Assembly: GCF_011927835.1 (NCBI RefSeq)
Contig: NZ_JAATJH010000007.1
Coordinates: 112,591-176,590 of the forward strand
DNA: 64,000 bases
DNA from: Neolewinella antarctica
GTDB taxonomy: Bacteria > Bacteroidota > Bacteroidia > Chitinophagales > Saprospiraceae
Direction of reading: 5' to 3'
The notes below the pieces were generated by a model, which was not told the DNA's origin, made no database searches, and saw only the letters and a program-made list of their open reading frames with translations. Shown here in pieces: positions 7,497 to 16,768 of the stretch. Every line of letters begins with the position of its first letter. Positions within the stretch are counted from its first letter, which is position 1. The translations under genes were made by a program, and so were the position numbers.

Positions 7497-9449
7497 ATGA
7501 CCAATCCCTTCAAATTCGATTTCTCCAACTTAAAAGGAGACTTCATCGGTGGCCTAACCGCCGGCATCGTCGCCCTTCCCCTCGCCCTTGCATTTGGTGA
7601 CCAGACCGCCCTCGGTGCCATGTCCGGTTTGTACGGCGCGATCGCCATCGCCATCCTGGCCGCCTTATTTGGTGGCACGAATACCCAAGTCTCCGGCCCG
7701 ACGGCTCCCATGACCGTCGTTTCCGCCTCGGTCATCGCCAGCGCCATGCTGGAGGTGGGGGTCACGGACGCTTACGAGGCGATCGGATTAATCCTGGCGA
7801 CCTTCTTCATCGCCGGAGCTATCCAGGTCTTCTTCGGTATCATCAAGCTCGGCCGCTTCATCAAGTATATTCCCTATCCGGTGGTGTCCGGCTTCATGTC
7901 CGGGATCGGGGTGATCATCATCATTACCCAGATCTTTCCTTTGCTGGGCTACGATGCCTCTCAGGATGTAGAATTGGTGACCGGTAAATTGCCCATCGCC
8001 GAAGAGCAGATTCTCGAGGGCATCATCAAGGAAGAGGCGCAGGATGGTGTACTTAAAGGGGTTATGGATGGCACCGTCATTCAGGAAACCAATGCCCGCT
8101 TTTCCGCCGTCACGGCTGAAGACATCGAGACTCGTGCGGGCAAACTCGCCCAGCGGCAGTCTAAAGGAACGGTCGGCGTTTTCCAACTACTCACCCGCCC
8201 ATTCTCTTTCCCCGGCGGCATCAACTGGCTAAACTTACTGTTAGGCATCGGGACGGTCATGATCATCTACGGCTTCAAACGCATCACTAAGGCAGTGCCT
8301 TCCAGCCTGGTTGCGCTGGTGGTGTTGACGTTGGTGGCGGTCTTCTTCGTCGAGCCCGGGGCAGTGCCCGTCATCGGCGCGGTGGATGGTGGATTACCGC
8401 AAATTCGGCTGAGCTTCTTTGCCGCGCTGTTTGACTTAGGCAATTTGGGTATCATCCTCAATTTTGGCGCTACGTTAGCTGCGTTGGGCGCGATCGACTC
8501 GCTGCTGACTTCCGTCGTAGCGGACAACATTACTAAAACTAAGCACGACCCCAACCAGGAGTTGATCGGTCAGGGTATTGGCAACATGGGGGCGGCTTTC
8601 ATCGGCGGACTGCCGGGTGCGGGGGCAACGCTCAGAACGGTCATTAACATCGAAAGTGGGGGTAAGACGAAGATTTCCGGTATTGTCGCAGGTGTTTTCC
8701 TGCTGGCGGTTTTGCTCGGGTTGAGTGGCGTTGTGAGCTACATTCCTAAGGCCGTTCTGGCCGGTATTCTGCTCACGGTGGGTATTGGGATCATTGACTA
8801 CAAAGGATTGCGCCACTTGCGCAGCGTCCCGATCGGAGATGCCGCAGTGATGCTCGTCGTGCTCGGCCTGACGGTTTTCGTCGGGCTACTCGAAGCGGTG
8901 GCGGTCGGGATGGTGATGGCCACGTTGTTGTTCATGAAAAAGTCAGCAGACATCGTGGAAAGCGAAGCGCGGGGTGAGTCACTCACGGAGTTCAGCCAGG
9001 AGAAACCTTGGGCGGACGAAGGCGACCTCATCAAACGCCTTGGCGACCGGGTGTACATCAAGCACCTGGACGGGCCACTCTTTTTCGGTTTCGTTTCCTC
9101 TTTTCAGGCCATTATGCGGCAACTTCCGAACTTAGAAGTGCTGGTCATTCGGATGCGCGAGGTGCCCTACATCGACCAGTCTGGACTGTACGCCCTTGAA
9201 GATGCCATTTTGGATTTGCAGAAACGGAACGTCGCCGTCGTCTTCACCGGCATGAACGATCAAATCCGGGACATGCTGGAGCGGATCAACCTCATCCCCG
9301 GCCTGGTCGATACTGAGTACGTCTTCAAAGACTTCAAGACTTGCCGTAGTTGGTTGAGCGAGCGGTTGGAGGAGGGTAACCTCGACCAAGTCAGCGATCG
9401 CCAACAGGATATGCCGGCGAAGATTGGTGATAACATCGACGAGGCGTAA
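7497..9449 (+). CDS. SulP family anion transporter with C-terminal STAS domain
   Basis: This is a membrane transporter of the SLC26/SulP family (sulfate, bicarbonate or other anions). The N-terminus GGLTAGIVALPLALAFG and GPTAPMTVVSASVIA are the typical first-helix motifs. PGAGATLRTVINI and the repeated glycine-rich helices follow. The C-terminal STAS domain lies at about residues 520-620 (VLVIRMREVPYIDQSGLYALE). An unusual hydrophilic insertion of about 70 residues (roughly 157-230) separates two membrane segments. The start ATG is 71 bases after the ABC transporter stop. The BicA-like length favours bicarbonate or sulfate, but the substrate is unproven. Confidence 0.92.
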   Translation: MTNPFKFDFSNLKGDFIGGLTAGIVALPLALAFGDQTALGAMSGLYGAIAIAILAALFGGTNTQVSGPTAPMTVVSASVIASAMLEVGVTDAYEAIGLILATFFIAGAIQVFFGIIKLGRFIKYIPYPVVSGFMSGIGVIIIITQIFPLLGYDASQDVELVTGKLPIAEEQILEGIIKEEAQDGVLKGVMDGTVIQETNARFSAVTAEDIETRAGKLAQRQSKGTVGVFQLLTRPFSFPGGINWLNLLLGIGTVMIIYGFKRITKAVPSSLVALVVLTLVAVFFVEPGAVPVIGAVDGGLPQIRLSFFAALFDLGNLGIILNFGATLAALGAIDSLLTSVVADNITKTKHDPNQELIGQGIGNMGAAFIGGLPGAGATLRTVINIESGGKTKISGIVAGVFLLAVLLGLSGVVSYIPKAVLAGILLTVGIGIIDYKGLRHLRSVPIGDAAVMLVVLGLTVFVGLLEAVAVGMVMATLLFMKKSADIVESEARGESLTEFSQEKPWADEGDLIKRLGDRVYIKHLDGPLFFGFVSSFQAIMRQLPNLEVLVIRMREVPYIDQSGLYALEDAILDLQKRNVAVVFTGMNDQIRDMLERINLIPGLVDTEYVFKDFKTCRSWLSERLEEGNLDQVSDRQQDMPAKIGDNIDEA

Positions 9450-9497
9450 GCCACGTTAGGCCGTTTTAACGGACGGTTCGATCCAGCTTTTTCTTGC

Positions 9498-9505
9498 TAT
9501 CTTTG
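9498..9505 (+). promoter_or_regulatory. TATCTTTG promoter box with structured leader
   Basis: The 406-base stretch between the SulP gene and holB has no certain gene. TATCTTTG fits the Bacteroidota -7 consensus TAnnTTTG. Downstream are a possible 39-codon ORF (9521-9640), a GGCCCGTGGGCC palindrome, a CTCTC-TTCG-GAGAG hairpin at 9671-9684 and the GC-rich core repeat at 9730-9745. The promoter may serve holB through a long leader or drive a small RNA. Confidence 0.45.
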
Positions 9506-9729
9506 GAACTCTACGAAACGATGAATTTTGGGCGTTTACCCGCTTACTTTTCGTCGCTTCACCACGGTATACGTTTGGTCTTGCGGCCATCGTTTATCGT
9601 TCCAGATTCGGTCCCCGCTAAGGGTGGTCGCTTCCGATAAAGGCCCGTGGGCCATCCGAAATAATACGTCTCTCTTCGGAGAGTTTAGATATACATAGCA
9701 CCTGATTTTTAACGACTTATGCGGATTAT

Positions 9730-9745
9730 GCGCGGTCGCGGGTGC
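9730..9745 (+). repeat. GC-rich 16-mer core repeat GCGCGGTCGCGGGTGC
   Basis: Exact copy of the core that recurs at 20765, 48734 and 54480. It lies in the holB leader and is followed by CAGGTTAAAG. Confidence 0.7.
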
Positions 9746-9855
9746 CAGGTTAAAGGGGTAAGAAGCAAGGGCCGTACGGCCCATTCCAAACCTTATAATC
9801 AAGATCGGATCATCGGGAGTGAGCGCTCGTGGCCGGGGCAGTAGCCTTTTCCGCC

Positions 9856-10971
9856 ATGCAGTTCAATGAGTTACTACATCAACCGCCCGCCCTCTCCCAG
9901 CTCCGCCAAATGGCGGCGGCCGACCGACTGCCCCACGCCAACATTATCCTCTCCCCGCCCGGCACTGGCGGGCTGCCCGCCGCCCTTGCCGTAGCCAATC
10001 TCCTCCTCTGCGAAAACCGGCAAGGCGAATCCGGCGACACGACCTGCGGCACCTGCAAAGCTTGCCGGAAGACGAGTAAATCGGTTCACCCCGATCTCCA
10101 CTTCGCCTTCCCCACCATCGGCTCCAAAATGGTGAGCGATAACTTCCTACCCCAGTGGCGCGAAGCCCTCCGGGATACGCCTTACCAGGAAGCCAACGAT
10201 TGGCTCCAGCGCATCGGTGCCGAAAATAAACAGGGCAACATTTCGCGCGACGATTGCGCCGCCATCATCCGCAAGCTCAACCTCAAAATCTTCGAGGGGC
10301 GTTACAAGATCATGGTCATCTGGCTCCCGGAATATCTCGGTAACGAAGGCAATCGGCTGCTCAAAATGATCGAAGAGCCACCCGAGAACACCATCTTCTT
10401 GCTCGTCAGCGAACGAATCGAGTTGATCCTCAACACGATCCTCAGTCGTTGTCAACTAACCAAACTCTCGGCTCCTCACGCCACCGGCATGGCATCCGGC
10501 CTCCGGGCCCAGGGCATTGCCCCCCACCAGGCCACCGCCGCCGCCCGCCTGGCCGACGGCAACTACAATCTGGCCCTCAGCCTGGCTAATTCCGGCGCAG
10601 CCAGCCACGATGACCGCCTCCTCGACTGGATCCGCACCTGCTACTCCGGAAGCGCCAGCAAACTCGTCGCCTGGACGGATGCCTTCGCCAAGATCGGCCG
10701 CGAGAACCAGAAACACTTCCTCCGCTACGCGCTCCACTTCTGGCGTGAATTTCTGCTCCTTTCCGTCGTCGGCGAGGCCCGCGAGATTCGCCTGCCCGAA
10801 AAGGAGCTTAGTGCGGCCAAAAAACTACTCCAGCTCGTCCCGCCCGAAAGCGTCGGCGAACTGTCCACCATCATTAGTGAATGCACCGAATACGTCGAAC
10901 GGAATGCGAATCCAAAGATTCTCATGCTGGATGCCGGGATTCGAATTCACCAAACGCTTCGCGGAATTTAG
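9856..10971 (+). CDS. holB: DNA polymerase III subunit delta' (clamp loader)
   Basis: Delta' is part of the clamp loader that places the sliding clamp on DNA. ATG 9856 gives MQFNELLHQP and 371 aa; an upstream in-frame GTG at 9829 is less likely. The AAA+ module has a degenerate P-loop (SPPGTGGLPAA) without the usual Lys, as expected for a non-ATPase delta' subunit. Zinc-module cysteines are C52, C64, C67 and C70. The sensor region reads IIRKLNLKIFEGRYKIMVIWLPEYLGNEGNRLLKMIEEPPENTIF in pieces typical of HolB, followed by SRCQ. The TAG stop is the first TAG of a TAGGCGGTAG repeat. Confidence 0.93.
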   Translation: MQFNELLHQPPALSQLRQMAAADRLPHANIILSPPGTGGLPAALAVANLLLCENRQGESGDTTCGTCKACRKTSKSVHPDLHFAFPTIGSKMVSDNFLPQWREALRDTPYQEANDWLQRIGAENKQGNISRDDCAAIIRKLNLKIFEGRYKIMVIWLPEYLGNEGNRLLKMIEEPPENTIFLLVSERIELILNTILSRCQLTKLSAPHATGMASGLRAQGIAPHQATAAARLADGNYNLALSLANSGAASHDDRLLDWIRTCYSGSASKLVAWTDAFAKIGRENQKHFLRYALHFWREFLLLSVVGEAREIRLPEKELSAAKKLLQLVPPESVGELSTIISECTEYVERNANPKILMLDAGIRIHQTLRGI

Positions 10972-11062
10972 GCGGTAGGAAGTAGGAGGGTAGGCGGTAG
11001 GCGGTAGCGTGTGCTACGATTGCCTACCGCCTACCAGCCTACCGCCTACTCCCTTCCGCCTA
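10969..11062. repeat. TAGGCGGTAG inverted repeat, copy A, overlapping the holB stop
   Basis: TAGGCGGTAGGAAGTAGG and two further TAGGCGGTAG units are mirrored by CCTACCGCCTACC and TTCCGCCTA on the right, around a short unpaired centre. It forms a long hairpin between holB and ricT. Its first three bases are the holB stop codon. Other copies are at 29962-30115 and 60977-61108. Confidence 0.8.
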
Positions 11063-11074
11063 AAATACTAAAAA

Positions 11075-12490
11075 ATGGCATGTACATCATGCGGCGTAGG
11101 CACTAACGAAGACGGCACCCCCAAAGGCTGCGGCTCGAAGGGTAGCTGTAACACCGGGGCTTGCAATAAACGCAGCGCCTACGACTGGCTCTCTAACCTC
11201 GGCATCGACGATCCCTACGCTAACGATATCGTCGAAGTCTCCTTTAATGACGGTACGACCCAGTGCTTTTGCCACGCGCCCGCCGAGTTTGATCTACACA
11301 CGGGCGATAACGTCGTCGTGGAAGACGAAAAAGGTTACGACGTTGGGCGGATTACGTTGAGCGGCGACCTCGTCCGGCTGCAGATGAAGAAGAAGAAAGT
11401 CCGGGAAGATAAAGTGACCCAGATGATTATCCGCCGCGCTAACCTCCGCGACATGGAGAAGCTCGCGGAAGTGCGGGAGTTGCAGAAACCGACCATGATC
11501 CAGGCGCGCGTTATCGCGCGCCAGAACCACATGAAGATGAAGGTTTCCGACATCGAATACCGGGGTGATGGCAAGAAGATCACGATTTACTACACGTCCG
11601 ACGATCGGGTGGATTTCCGGCAGATCGTTCGGGCATTTTCCCACCAATTCCGGGTGAAGGTGGAGATGCGGCAGATCGGTCCGCGCCAGGAAACGGCTCG
11701 TTTGGGGGGCATCGGTACTTGTGGCCGCGAGTTGTGCTGCTCCACTTGGCTGAGTGATTTCAATGCCGTGAATACTTCCGCCGCCCGTTACCAGAACCTG
11801 GCAATCAACAATGCCAAGCTTTCCGGCCAGTGCGGTCGCCTGAAGTGCTGTCTCAACTACGAGTTGGATACTTACATGGAAGCCCTGGAAGTATTCCCGA
11901 AAAAGGCTGATCGGATTAAGACTCACGCCGGGTTGGCGATCCTGATCAAGACGGATATCTTCAAGGGGATCATGTACTACACGTACAAGGACAATCGGGG
12001 GCTGCTTTACCCCATCCCGGTAGAGAAAGTGCACGAGATGCAGAAGCTGAATAAGGCGGGGGATATGCCCGCCGATTTGCAATCTGCCCAGTTAGTCGTC
12101 AAGGAAGCCGATGATGTGTTTGGTTACGAGGACGTCACCGGTGCCATCGAGTTACCGGCGGAGAAGCGGAGTAAGCGACGGAATAAGAAGTCGGGCGGTG
12201 GTGGTTCTGGTGGAGGGCGTAGCGCTCGGTCTTCGCGCTCACGTGGTAAATCCGATGCTGGAGACTCTGGTAAGCAGGAAACTTCGGCCAAGGCTACTCC
12301 GGCAACCGAGGGTGGAGATAAGCCTAAGAATACGCGCTCGCGTAAACGGCCCGCGCGCGGTGCTGGCAAACCTCGTGCGGAGGGTGGTGATTCCGGGAAT
12401 CAATCTAAATCCGGTGACCAGTCTAAGTCCAGTGGTTCTTCGGGGCGACGGAAGAAGCGGACGCCGCGGGGGAAGAAGAAGCCGGAGTAA
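11075..12490 (+). CDS. ricT: PSP1 domain protein, RicT (YaaT) homologue
   Basis: In Bacillus, RicT belongs to an Fe-S-containing complex that affects RNA maturation and phosphorelay control; its role in Bacteroidota is unclear. The N-terminus is cysteine-rich (ACTSCGVG, then CGSKGSC and CNTGAC), a probable metal site. The PSP1 core contains ARQNHMKMKVSDIEYRGDG, the GTCGRELCCSTWL motif and SGQCGRLKCCLNYE. The last ~110 residues are a low-complexity basic Ser/Lys/Arg/Gly tail, likely disordered and possibly RNA-binding. At 471 aa it is longer than the Bacillus protein because of this tail. It follows holB after a repeat hairpin, a common pairing. Confidence 0.88.
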   Translation: MACTSCGVGTNEDGTPKGCGSKGSCNTGACNKRSAYDWLSNLGIDDPYANDIVEVSFNDGTTQCFCHAPAEFDLHTGDNVVVEDEKGYDVGRITLSGDLVRLQMKKKKVREDKVTQMIIRRANLRDMEKLAEVRELQKPTMIQARVIARQNHMKMKVSDIEYRGDGKKITIYYTSDDRVDFRQIVRAFSHQFRVKVEMRQIGPRQETARLGGIGTCGRELCCSTWLSDFNAVNTSAARYQNLAINNAKLSGQCGRLKCCLNYELDTYMEALEVFPKKADRIKTHAGLAILIKTDIFKGIMYYTYKDNRGLLYPIPVEKVHEMQKLNKAGDMPADLQSAQLVVKEADDVFGYEDVTGAIELPAEKRSKRRNKKSGGGGSGGGRSARSSRSRGKSDAGDSGKQETSAKATPATEGGDKPKNTRSRKRPARGAGKPRAEGGDSGNQSKSGDQSKSSGSSGRRKKRTPRGKKKPE

Positions 12491-12500
12491 GGGTTGATGG

Positions 12501-13067
12501 TCACCCGCCCCAAAGCATGTTGTAATGTAAGCGCACAGTCGTGCTGACGGTGACCGGTAGGCCATCTATTGTCGCAGGTTCCCACTTGATTTCTTTAGCC
12601 ATCACATCGGTGACGATGTGTCTTAAGTCTTCTCCACGGCCGTAACCGGGAGAGGCGATCATTCGGTGGTTACTGATCGATCCGTCCGGTCCGATCCAAA
12701 TTTCAATGGAAGCATTACCGGCCGTCTGGTGAACGACTTTGCCGGAAGGGAAGCCAGCGTGTTCTTTGAGGTATATTTGTAACGCAGCTTCGCTGCATTG
12801 TCGTTTTTTATATCCAACCTCTCCCTGGCACCCAGGAAAGTAAGGCATAGTGATTATTGCAGCTTTTTCAGGCTCTTGAGCACATAATCTAATTTGATTG
12901 CTCACTGGGGCCGGGGTTTCACGAGCCACTGCGGAAGCGTCTGCCGCAAAAGTTTTCACCATAAGCATCACTAACAAGCCAGTTGCCCAGGGGAGGTAAT
13001 AATATTTGAGGCGGGGGGAAAGCTGCATGGGAACAGGATGCACATGAAGTCGATTTTGGTGGTTCAT
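12501..13067 (-). CDS. TonB C-terminal domain-like protein
   Basis: The 188-aa protein has one N-terminal hydrophobic helix (about residues 26-44). A linker with several Cys follows. The C-terminal ~90 residues have the TonB C-terminal look: LQIYLKEHAGFPSGKVVHQ, IEIWIGPDGSISNHRMIASPG, then a VMAKEIKWEPATIDGLPVTVSTTVRL segment read in pieces. This suggests a periplasmic protein that energises an outer membrane receptor or acts in envelope contact. No ExbB/ExbD genes are near. The start could also be Met14 (MQLSPRLKYY), nearer the helix. It is convergent with ricT and divergent from lpd. Confidence 0.75.
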   Translation of the reverse strand: MNHQNRLHVHPVPMQLSPRLKYYYLPWATGLLVMLMVKTFAADASAVARETPAPVSNQIRLCAQEPEKAAIITMPYFPGCQGEVGYKKRQCSEAALQIYLKEHAGFPSGKVVHQTAGNASIEIWIGPDGSISNHRMIASPGYGRGEDLRHIVTDVMAKEIKWEPATIDGLPVTVSTTVRLHYNMLWGG

Positions 13068-13165
13068 CTAGTCTATCCACTATATAGTTAGGGAGAAAAC
13101 CACGGTGATCTTACATTTAAACTGAATTTGAGCGAGAATCAGGTAATGACAAATTGATGGTCAAC

Positions 13166-13173
13166 TACCTTTG
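13166..13173 (+). promoter_or_regulatory. TACCTTTG promoter box upstream of lpd
   Basis: TACCTTTG matches the TAnnTTTG -7 consensus of Bacteroidota primary sigma promoters. It lies about 120 bases before the lpd start, in the divergent region shared with the TonB-like gene. A -33 box is not clear. Confidence 0.4.
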
Positions 13174-13294
13174 CGCGCTTTCAACCTTGGCCCTCCCCTC
13201 GTGTTTCTGCACCGGTTCCGATTCAGTCAGAATATCAATAACCGCGAGAGAGAACCGGAGCCAATCACAACTATTCCCTACAAAATTTACACAC

Positions 13295-14698
13295 ATGCAA
13301 TACGACCTAATCATCATCGGCAGCGGCCCCGGCGGCTACGTAGCGGCCATCCGCGCCGGACAGCTAGGCATGAAAACGGCCATCATCGAACGCTACAACG
13401 CCCTCGGTGGAACGTGCCTGAACGTCGGTTGTATTCCCTCTAAAGCCCTTCTCGACAGCTCCGAACATTACCACGCCGCGCACGAAAAATTTGCGGACCA
13501 CGGGATAAAGATCGAGAATCTGGCCGTCGACATGCCGCGCATGATCGAGCGGAAGAATGAGGTGGTGGACCAAACCGTCAAGGGCGTCCAGTTCCTGATG
13601 AAGAAGAATAACGTGGATGTTTTCTACGGCCACGGCACGTTTTCCGGGCCTAATGAAGTCCACGTAGCTATGAACGAAGGCGACGACCAGACGCTGACGT
13701 CCAAGAATTTTATCATCGCCACCGGCTCCAAGCCCATCACGCCGGCGTCGATGAACTACGATAAGAAACACGTAATCACCTCCACCGAGGCGCTCAACAT
13801 CACGGACGTGCCGAAGAGCATGGTCATCGTCGGTGGCGGCGTCATCGGCCTCGAGCTCGGTAGCGTATTCGGCCGCCTGGGGACGGAAGTCCAGGTCGTT
13901 GAATTTCAGGACCGCATCATCCCCACGATGGACAAAGACTGCTCGAAAGAACTAATGCGGGCGCTAAAGAAAACCGGTATCAAATTTCACCTCGGCCACA
14001 AGGTGACGGACGTGCAGGGTGGCGACACCGGTGCAAAGGTGACCTTTGAAAAGAAATCTGGCGGTGACCCCATCGTCGTCGACACGGACTACTGCCTCAT
14101 CGCCATCGGCCGCCGGCCCTATACCGATAACCTCGGTCTCGATAAAGCCGGCGTCGACGTTGACGAGAAGGGCCGCATCGCCGTGGGCGAGCACCTGGAA
14201 ACGAACGTTCCCCACATCTACGCGATCGGCGACGTCGTCCGTGGCGCGATGCTGGCGCACAAGGCCGAAGAAGAAGGCGTATTTGCCGTCGAAACCATGG
14301 CCGGTCAGCAGCCACACGTGGACTACAATCTCATCCCCGGTGTCGTCTACACCTGGCCGGAAGTCGCCGCGGTGGGCCAAACTGAAGAAGAGATCAAGGC
14401 CGCCGGCATTCCCTACAAGACTGGAAAATTCCCCTTCAAAGCCCTCGGCCGCGCCCGCGCAAGTTCGGACTTAGACGGCATGGTAAAGGTCATTAGCCAC
14501 GCGGATACTGACGAGATCATCGGCGTCCACATGGTCGGGCCACGCACGGCAGACATGATTGCCGAGGCGGTTGCGTTAATGGAATTCCGGGCCAGCGCGG
14601 AAGATGCGGCGCGGATGAGCCACGCGCACCCTACTTACACGGAGGCGTTCAAGGAGGCTGCTTTGGCGGCTACCGGGGACCGGGCTTTGCATATGTAG
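13295..14698 (+). CDS. lpdA: Dihydrolipoyl dehydrogenase (E3)
   Basis: This flavoenzyme reoxidises dihydrolipoamide of 2-oxoacid dehydrogenase complexes or the glycine cleavage system, reducing NAD+. ATG 13295 (MQYDLIIIGSGPGGYVAA) puts the FAD-binding motif at the N-terminus; the 47 residues upstream in frame are not family-like. Redox-active cysteines are C41 and C46 in GGTCLNVGCIPSKALL. The NAD site is IVGGGVIGLELGSVF, the second FAD motif IYAIGDVVRGAMLAHKAEEEG, and the C-terminal His-Glu pair is in HAHPTYTEAFKEA. Length is 467 aa, as expected. No E1/E2 genes are adjacent. Confidence 0.96.
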   Translation: MQYDLIIIGSGPGGYVAAIRAGQLGMKTAIIERYNALGGTCLNVGCIPSKALLDSSEHYHAAHEKFADHGIKIENLAVDMPRMIERKNEVVDQTVKGVQFLMKKNNVDVFYGHGTFSGPNEVHVAMNEGDDQTLTSKNFIIATGSKPITPASMNYDKKHVITSTEALNITDVPKSMVIVGGGVIGLELGSVFGRLGTEVQVVEFQDRIIPTMDKDCSKELMRALKKTGIKFHLGHKVTDVQGGDTGAKVTFEKKSGGDPIVVDTDYCLIAIGRRPYTDNLGLDKAGVDVDEKGRIAVGEHLETNVPHIYAIGDVVRGAMLAHKAEEEGVFAVETMAGQQPHVDYNLIPGVVYTWPEVAAVGQTEEEIKAAGIPYKTGKFPFKALGRARASSDLDGMVKVISHADTDEIIGVHMVGPRTADMIAEAVALMEFRASAEDAARMSHAHPTYTEAFKEAALAATGDRALHM

Positions 14699-14784
14699 GG
14701 AGATAAGTTTGCTCAAATCCAAGTTGGGGACCTAGGAACGAGTGTGGAATGCGCCTGCTGCCTCATTGGATAGACGAACCCCCC

Positions 14785-15642
14785 ATGCACCCCACCGCAT
14801 ACATCATCCAAGCCACCCTAATCTCCCTCTGGTGGATTGGCCTGAGCGTGAGCCCCACTCTTTTCGCTGCTTTCCAATTTACTGGCATCGGGCCCGTCGC
14901 CTTCAAAGCGTTCTTGCTTCCCGACGTCGTGATGATCGCCGGGCTGTCCGTTGTGCGGGCGTACCGGGAAAGTCGGGCGCTGGAGTACGTTATTCTCGGT
15001 GGATTTGGGTACGCAAGTTTGTACTGTCTCAACGCGAGTTGGCTGACGGGAAGCGGGTTCTTGCCGACCACGGTGATGACGCTCGGGCTAGCCTACAATC
15101 TCTTTTTGGTGTACGGGAATTATAGCTTTCGGACGTCCACTACGACCAACCGTGGCGTAAACGGGGTGAAGACGCTGGTACAGACAGTCTGCGTCTGGTT
15201 CATCACGCTGGGCCTGTTTCCCTACTTGATCGTGACGGCGTTCGGCACGTCACCCACGTTTATTTCCGGGCCATCGTTTTGGTTGGCGGTTGGTATGTTT
15301 TTACTCTGCAGCGTGCTCGGCTTGGCGAGCGCGTTCGTGATGGTCCGCGACGGTGATGGCACGCCGTTGCCGCTCGACCAAACCAGTCGGCTGGTCATTG
15401 CCGGCTCGTACCGGTACGTCAGAAACCCGATGGCCGTCGCGGGGGTCGGGCAGGGCATTGCGGTGAGTCTGGCGCTTACGTCGTGGCCGGTTTTGCTGTA
15501 CGCGTTGCTCGGGGGGGTGCTCTGGCACTGCGTCGTGCGGCCATTGGAGGAAGAGGATCTGACGCGGCGGTTCGGGGATGATTATTTGGCTTACCGGAGT
15601 CGGGTGAGGTGCTGGGTACCTTATTTTGGAATTTCCGGGTGA
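14785..15642 (+). CDS. ICMT/phospholipid-type integral membrane methyltransferase
   Basis: This is a multi-pass membrane protein of about 285 aa. The C-terminal third has the isoprenylcysteine carboxyl methyltransferase pattern: GSYRYVRNPMAVAGVGQG (SAM-binding YVRNPM), then PLEEEDLTRRFGDDYLAYRS and RVRCWVPY. Substrates in bacteria with this domain are mostly unknown (lipids or small lipophilic molecules). ATG 14785 (MHPTAYIIQA) is preferred to the in-frame ATG at 14749 because it leads straight into the first helix. It follows lpd by about 86 bases on the same strand. Confidence 0.82.
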   Translation: MHPTAYIIQATLISLWWIGLSVSPTLFAAFQFTGIGPVAFKAFLLPDVVMIAGLSVVRAYRESRALEYVILGGFGYASLYCLNASWLTGSGFLPTTVMTLGLAYNLFLVYGNYSFRTSTTTNRGVNGVKTLVQTVCVWFITLGLFPYLIVTAFGTSPTFISGPSFWLAVGMFLLCSVLGLASAFVMVRDGDGTPLPLDQTSRLVIAGSYRYVRNPMAVAGVGQGIAVSLALTSWPVLLYALLGGVLWHCVVRPLEEEDLTRRFGDDYLAYRSRVRCWVPYFGISG

Positions 15643-15703
15643 CTCATTTCGCGATTATTTCAACTAATTAGCCCAGTAAACCCTGCTTTACTACCTACTC
15701 AAT

Positions 15704-15718
15704 GCACCCGCGGCCGCG
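15704..15718 (-). repeat. GC-rich core repeat, variant
   Basis: GCACCCGCGGCCGCG reads CGCGGCCGCGGGTGC on the minus strand. It lies between the methyltransferase gene and the convergent EEP gene. Confidence 0.45.
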
Positions 15719-16759
15719 TCAACGCTTTCCTAACTCCACCACCAAACCACGATGGTCCGAATAACCCGTTTCTACCCGTTCGATGCGCCGCACGGTAAAG
15801 GCGGTATCCACCAGTAAAAAGTCGATCCGGAGGGCTGGCAGGGGCCCGGTGAAGGTGGTCCCGATACCACTACCGGCTTCCACCCAGGCGTCGCGCAGGC
15901 GAGGAGAAAGTGCTTTACGGTAAGCGTACGAGGATGGTACATCGTTAAAATCACCGCCGAGGATAACGGGGTAGGGGCTCTTGTCGATCTGCTCCCGAAT
16001 GTAAATCGCCTGCCGCGCCCGCCGGGCCGCCGCGCTGCCGTAGCTGCGGAACATGGAGCCGGCGCGGTTGACCTCCCGCTCGATGTCTTTGTCGTCTCCG
16101 ATCTCGCCTACCAGTTCCGTAATTCGGTTGGATTGCAGATGGGCGTTGATGATGCGTACTTTGCCGAACTCAGTCATCACGTCTGATACCAACACGCCGT
16201 TGACGTTATTTTCCATGTGGTCGTCCACAAATTCTAATTCGTTACCGAAAGTAACGAGGGCAACGGTGCCGGGCTGGTGACGCACGGAAAGTCCGCTGGC
16301 TTCCTTTACTGGGTCGGAAAAGTACTTTGCCCCGCCGCCCCGCCAGGCCTCCTGCAACAGGAGCACGGAGGGACGCACCTCTCCAATGAATGCTATACCT
16401 TTTTCTACTCCTACTCCCTTGTGCGCGTCGTTTTTGAAATGGCGGACGTTGGCGGTTAGTACGGTAATAGTCGCAGCATTGGCGCTGACTACCGGAATAG
16501 AGAAGTTGAACGCGTATAGCTGAGGCATGAGGGGGATAGCCACTACCATCACCAAAACAGGCAAAATGGCTAATTTCCAATCTTTCAGGAATACAACGAT
16601 GAGTAAGTAAATTAACGTAAGCGCGAGCAGGCCGGGCAGCAGCAAAGCAATGACGGCCGGGGGCCAGAGCACGGCCGGAGAGACAAAACGGGCGAGTAAG
16701 CCACAGGCGGTAATAACCGTCAGGCCAACCCCCAAAAGGTGAAAAAGGGTTCGCAACAC
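15719..16759 (-). CDS. Membrane-anchored endonuclease/exonuclease/phosphatase family hydrolase
   Basis: Two to three N-terminal hydrophobic segments (about residues 5-85) precede an EEP-fold catalytic domain. Motifs present are ITVLTANVRHF (metal-site Asn), LLLQEAW (catalytic Glu), INAHLQSNR, VILGGDFNDVPSS (Asp/Asn pair) and the terminal YSDHRGLVVEL (Asp-His). The catalytic set is complete, so it is probably an active Mg-dependent phosphodiesterase or phosphatase facing the periplasm. Homologues often sit beside rhomboid genes in Bacteroidota, as here (9 bases after the rhomboid stop). The substrate is unknown. Confidence 0.88.
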   Translation of the reverse strand: MLRTLFHLLGVGLTVITACGLLARFVSPAVLWPPAVIALLLPGLLALTLIYLLIVVFLKDWKLAILPVLVMVVAIPLMPQLYAFNFSIPVVSANAATITVLTANVRHFKNDAHKGVGVEKGIAFIGEVRPSVLLLQEAWRGGGAKYFSDPVKEASGLSVRHQPGTVALVTFGNELEFVDDHMENNVNGVLVSDVMTEFGKVRIINAHLQSNRITELVGEIGDDKDIEREVNRAGSMFRSYGSAAARRARQAIYIREQIDKSPYPVILGGDFNDVPSSYAYRKALSPRLRDAWVEAGSGIGTTFTGPLPALRIDFLLVDTAFTVRRIERVETGYSDHRGLVVELGKR

Positions 16760-16768
16760 GGGCGCAAG

